Shown: positions 35,225 to 64,000 of the stretch, one piece after another
How the letters are laid out: each line of letters starts with the position of its first letter
How positions within the stretch are numbered: the first letter of the stretch is position 1
Assembly (NCBI RefSeq): GCF_040054535.1
Contig: NC_090780.1
Span: 7,774,501 to 7,838,500 of the forward strand
Reading direction: 5' to 3'
From: Antennarius striatus
Taxonomy: Eukaryota > Chordata > Actinopteri > Lophiiformes > Antennariidae
Length of the DNA: 64,000 nt
The notes under the pieces: generated by a model
The model's database searches: none
The model's input: only the letters and a program-made list of their open reading frames with translations
What the model was told of the DNA's origin: nothing
Program-made: the position numbers and the translations under genes

Positions 35225-35752
35225 TTTATTGTGTTGTTGTATTTGGAGAGAAGGACCATGTCTAAAGTTAAGGCTATCATGAACAACACCTGCCACCCCC
35301 TACACACCACCTTCTCCCAGCAGAGAAGCACCTTCAGCGACAGACTGCTGTCACACAGCGCCTCCACAGAGAGGTTGAGGTCCTCCTTCGTGCCCCGTGC
35401 CATCAGGGGGTACAATGACTCTCTCAGGAGGAGAACGGGGGAGGTGGCGAGGTCAGCATGCGGTTGAATGGATTTAATTTAATTTAATTTTATACTGTTT
35501 ATATTTTTTAATTTTATACTGTTTATATTTTAATTTTATACTGTTTATATTTTAATTTTATACTGTTTATATTTTAGTTATAGTTTAGTATATAAGTCCT
35601 GTTAGTGCTGCATGTGTCTGTTAGTGTAGTGTATGCCTTGCGGTATGTCCTGTGATGTCAGTGTTTCTTTTTCTCCTGGTGTTTATCCAGTATTATTCAT
35701 TATGTAATGCCTGAGCAGTGGATATATACAATTTCCTCCAGGATTAATAAAG
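35225..35752 (+). mobile_element. 5'-truncated LINE 3' end (copy A), Rex1/CR1-L2-like
   Basis: A residual reading frame at 35258-35466 shows the usual C-terminus of a CR1/L2/Rex-type ORF2 (KVKAIMNNTCHPLHTTFS .. ERLRSSFVPRAIRGYN), ending in TGA. The 3' UTR has about four tandem copies of a 22-bp unit (TTTTATACTGTTTATATTTTAA type, 35487-35577). It ends ATTTCCTCCAGGATTAATAAAG and continues straight into the TCTA tract. The clade is assigned by pattern memory only. Confidence 0.75.
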
Positions 35753-35894
<142 letters not shown>

Positions 35895-35899
35895 GTATA

Positions 35900-36939
35900 T
35901 TCTGCAGAAACTTCTGACAAAATGCATAGCCTACTTAAGGAATACTCATCATGGGGGTAAATAAGTAAATTATGAACCACGGTTGTGGAGAGTTCAGGTA
36001 TTAATAGAAGAGCATTTATAGAAAGGTACAGCTGAACCCTATGGTATTAGAGCTTGACCCCGTGTGACTCAAGGTCAAGATATCAGGAGATTTTCTTCAT
36101 CGTCTTTCAATCTGACTTTTAATCCTTTTCTCTGAGGTCTCAACTTGATGAATGTGATGCCGCATTGCTGGAGTACCTCTTTAATTCCCAGGACACATAT
36201 TACTGAGCCTGTGGTTCCCACGATTCTCCCCAGCTTGTCATGCAAAATAGCATTGCCATGACGACCAGTATGGTGCAGAACTGGTAAAAAAATAAATAAA
36301 AATGCTCTCCTCATAAAGTAACGGCCACAGTAAATATAATACCCGTTCAGGATGTGAGGATTTCTGTGCAACTGAAAACGAACGACAAGAACTTTTCTGT
36401 AGGGGTCGGTGTTTGGGTGTTTGGGTAATCCAGAGTGGCATCTCTCGTCCCTACTCCTCGGTCGCCGTGCCCAGTGGTGCTGATGAGAGTCAATACTTTT
36501 TCAGGCCCCGCCCCCAGTGAGAGAGCAGGGGTGGCAGTGATGCAAGGCATGCTTCTGAGCAGCCTGCATCTGATCCAGACCCATCCGACCGGACCACAGT
36601 GGAATATACTCCCGTTCATAATTCCACGTCTGTTCTCCACCTCTTAACTGCACCTGAGTTTGTTTCGAAGGCATCTGAAGCAGAAGGCGTTCTCCAGCGG
36701 CTTCCTGTCCCATCCCGTTTCACGTCTCCTGAATGAATTTGGCTGTGGTCTTTCCCAAAACTCGCGGTGCCCATTCATCCAAATGCTCCATCTGCCTTTC
36801 TCGTTACGCGTGTGGGTATAGCCGACCTCTAGGTGGTTTAGAGAAAAAGATCGCAAAGGGGTAATTAATTTTTTGTCAGTTAAATACAGAAATATCTCTT
36901 TAGCTTTTGGAAGCGCGCCCACTTTTTTTTTTCCCGACC
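35900..36939 (+). promoter_or_regulatory. kif5a upstream and 5' UTR region
   Basis: A GC box (GGCCCCGCCCCC) lies at 36504-36515, about 430 bp before the ATG, in a moderately CpG-rich stretch (36400-36930). No TATA box is obvious. The start of transcription cannot be fixed. Confidence 0.4.
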
Positions 36940-63715
<26,776 letters not shown>

Positions 63716-64000
63716 GTGTGTTTGTACACAACCCATTTCTACACTTGTCTTCTATCAAACAGTTAACAATTCAAGCTCCTATAGCTACACTTTTGTGCAG
63801 TGACATTGTCATCTAATGCCAGAGTAATAACAGTATGAATAATAACAGTATGAAAACTCAAAATAAAAATTAAATGACAAATAAGCATCCTTATATATCT
63901 GTTTTAGACAACACATATTTATCGGCGTACACACAGAAACACCACAAAATCTCAGCTAGTTCTCACTGAGAGTTTAAAGGGGTGTAAGATGACAGACAGG
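63716..64000 (+). other. kif5a intron 5 (partial)
   Basis: It starts with donor gtgtgt after RDLLD and runs off the window. No further exon is visible. Confidence 0.75.

Noticed and set aside
35132..35467. A 111-residue host gene
   Set aside because: The similar part (35258-35466) is a LINE ORF2 end; the upstream part is unrelated intergenic sequence.

Overview
The window is vertebrate nuclear DNA, almost certainly from a ray-finned (teleost) fish. It has split genes with GT..AG introns, very long CA/TG, TCTA and TTCTC microsatellites, and fish-type LINEs, tRNA-derived SINEs and a hAT element. Four protein genes are recognisable. Their order and orientation, mars1 (+), ddit3 (-), dctn2 (-), kif5a (+), match the human 12q13 block MARS1-DDIT3-(MBD6)-DCTN2-KIF5A. 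Coding exons occupy only a few percent of the window. All gene structures below were built by hand from splice signals, phase and protein similarity.

Layout: 1-7190 holds the 3' half of mars1 (cytosolic methionyl-tRNA synthetase; 12 exons here, the 5' half lies outside). It runs tail to tail into ddit3 (CHOP; two coding exons 8141-9258 plus a leader exon near 11 kb), and the two opposing AATAAA signals are 30 bp apart. The ddit3 promoter at 11.04-11.36 kb has a TATA box, an initiator and a C/EBP-ATF element, and its leader carries a upstream ORF with two in-frame AUGs. From 11.4 to 19.0 kb I see no gene; two CpG-rich patches, microsatellites, one SINE and hairpins lie there, and mbd6, expected at this position, is not visible. 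dctn2 (dynamitin) is complete at 19754-31091 (14 exons, plus a probable 6-nt microexon). After a 5.8-kb head-to-head spacer, kif5a begins at 36940. Its first intron is 24.3 kb and full of repeats, and exons 2-5 of the motor domain end at 63715, with the gene continuing past the window.

Functional links: dctn2 and kif5a encode parts of the two opposing microtubule transport machines (dynein/dynactin and kinesin-1) and are divergently arranged. mars1 and ddit3 are both linked to amino-acid supply and the integrated stress response, and are convergent.

The least ordinary material is: the ddit3 leader uORF and promoter; the 6-nt dctn2 microexon; a SINE family whose 3' tail matches the tail of a resident LINE; two nested transposon insertions with readable target-site duplications; LINE tails that have seeded the TCTA microsatellites; and a set of perfect or near-perfect short hairpins scattered through introns and spacers. 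I did not find a prokaryote-style or wholly new multi-gene system.
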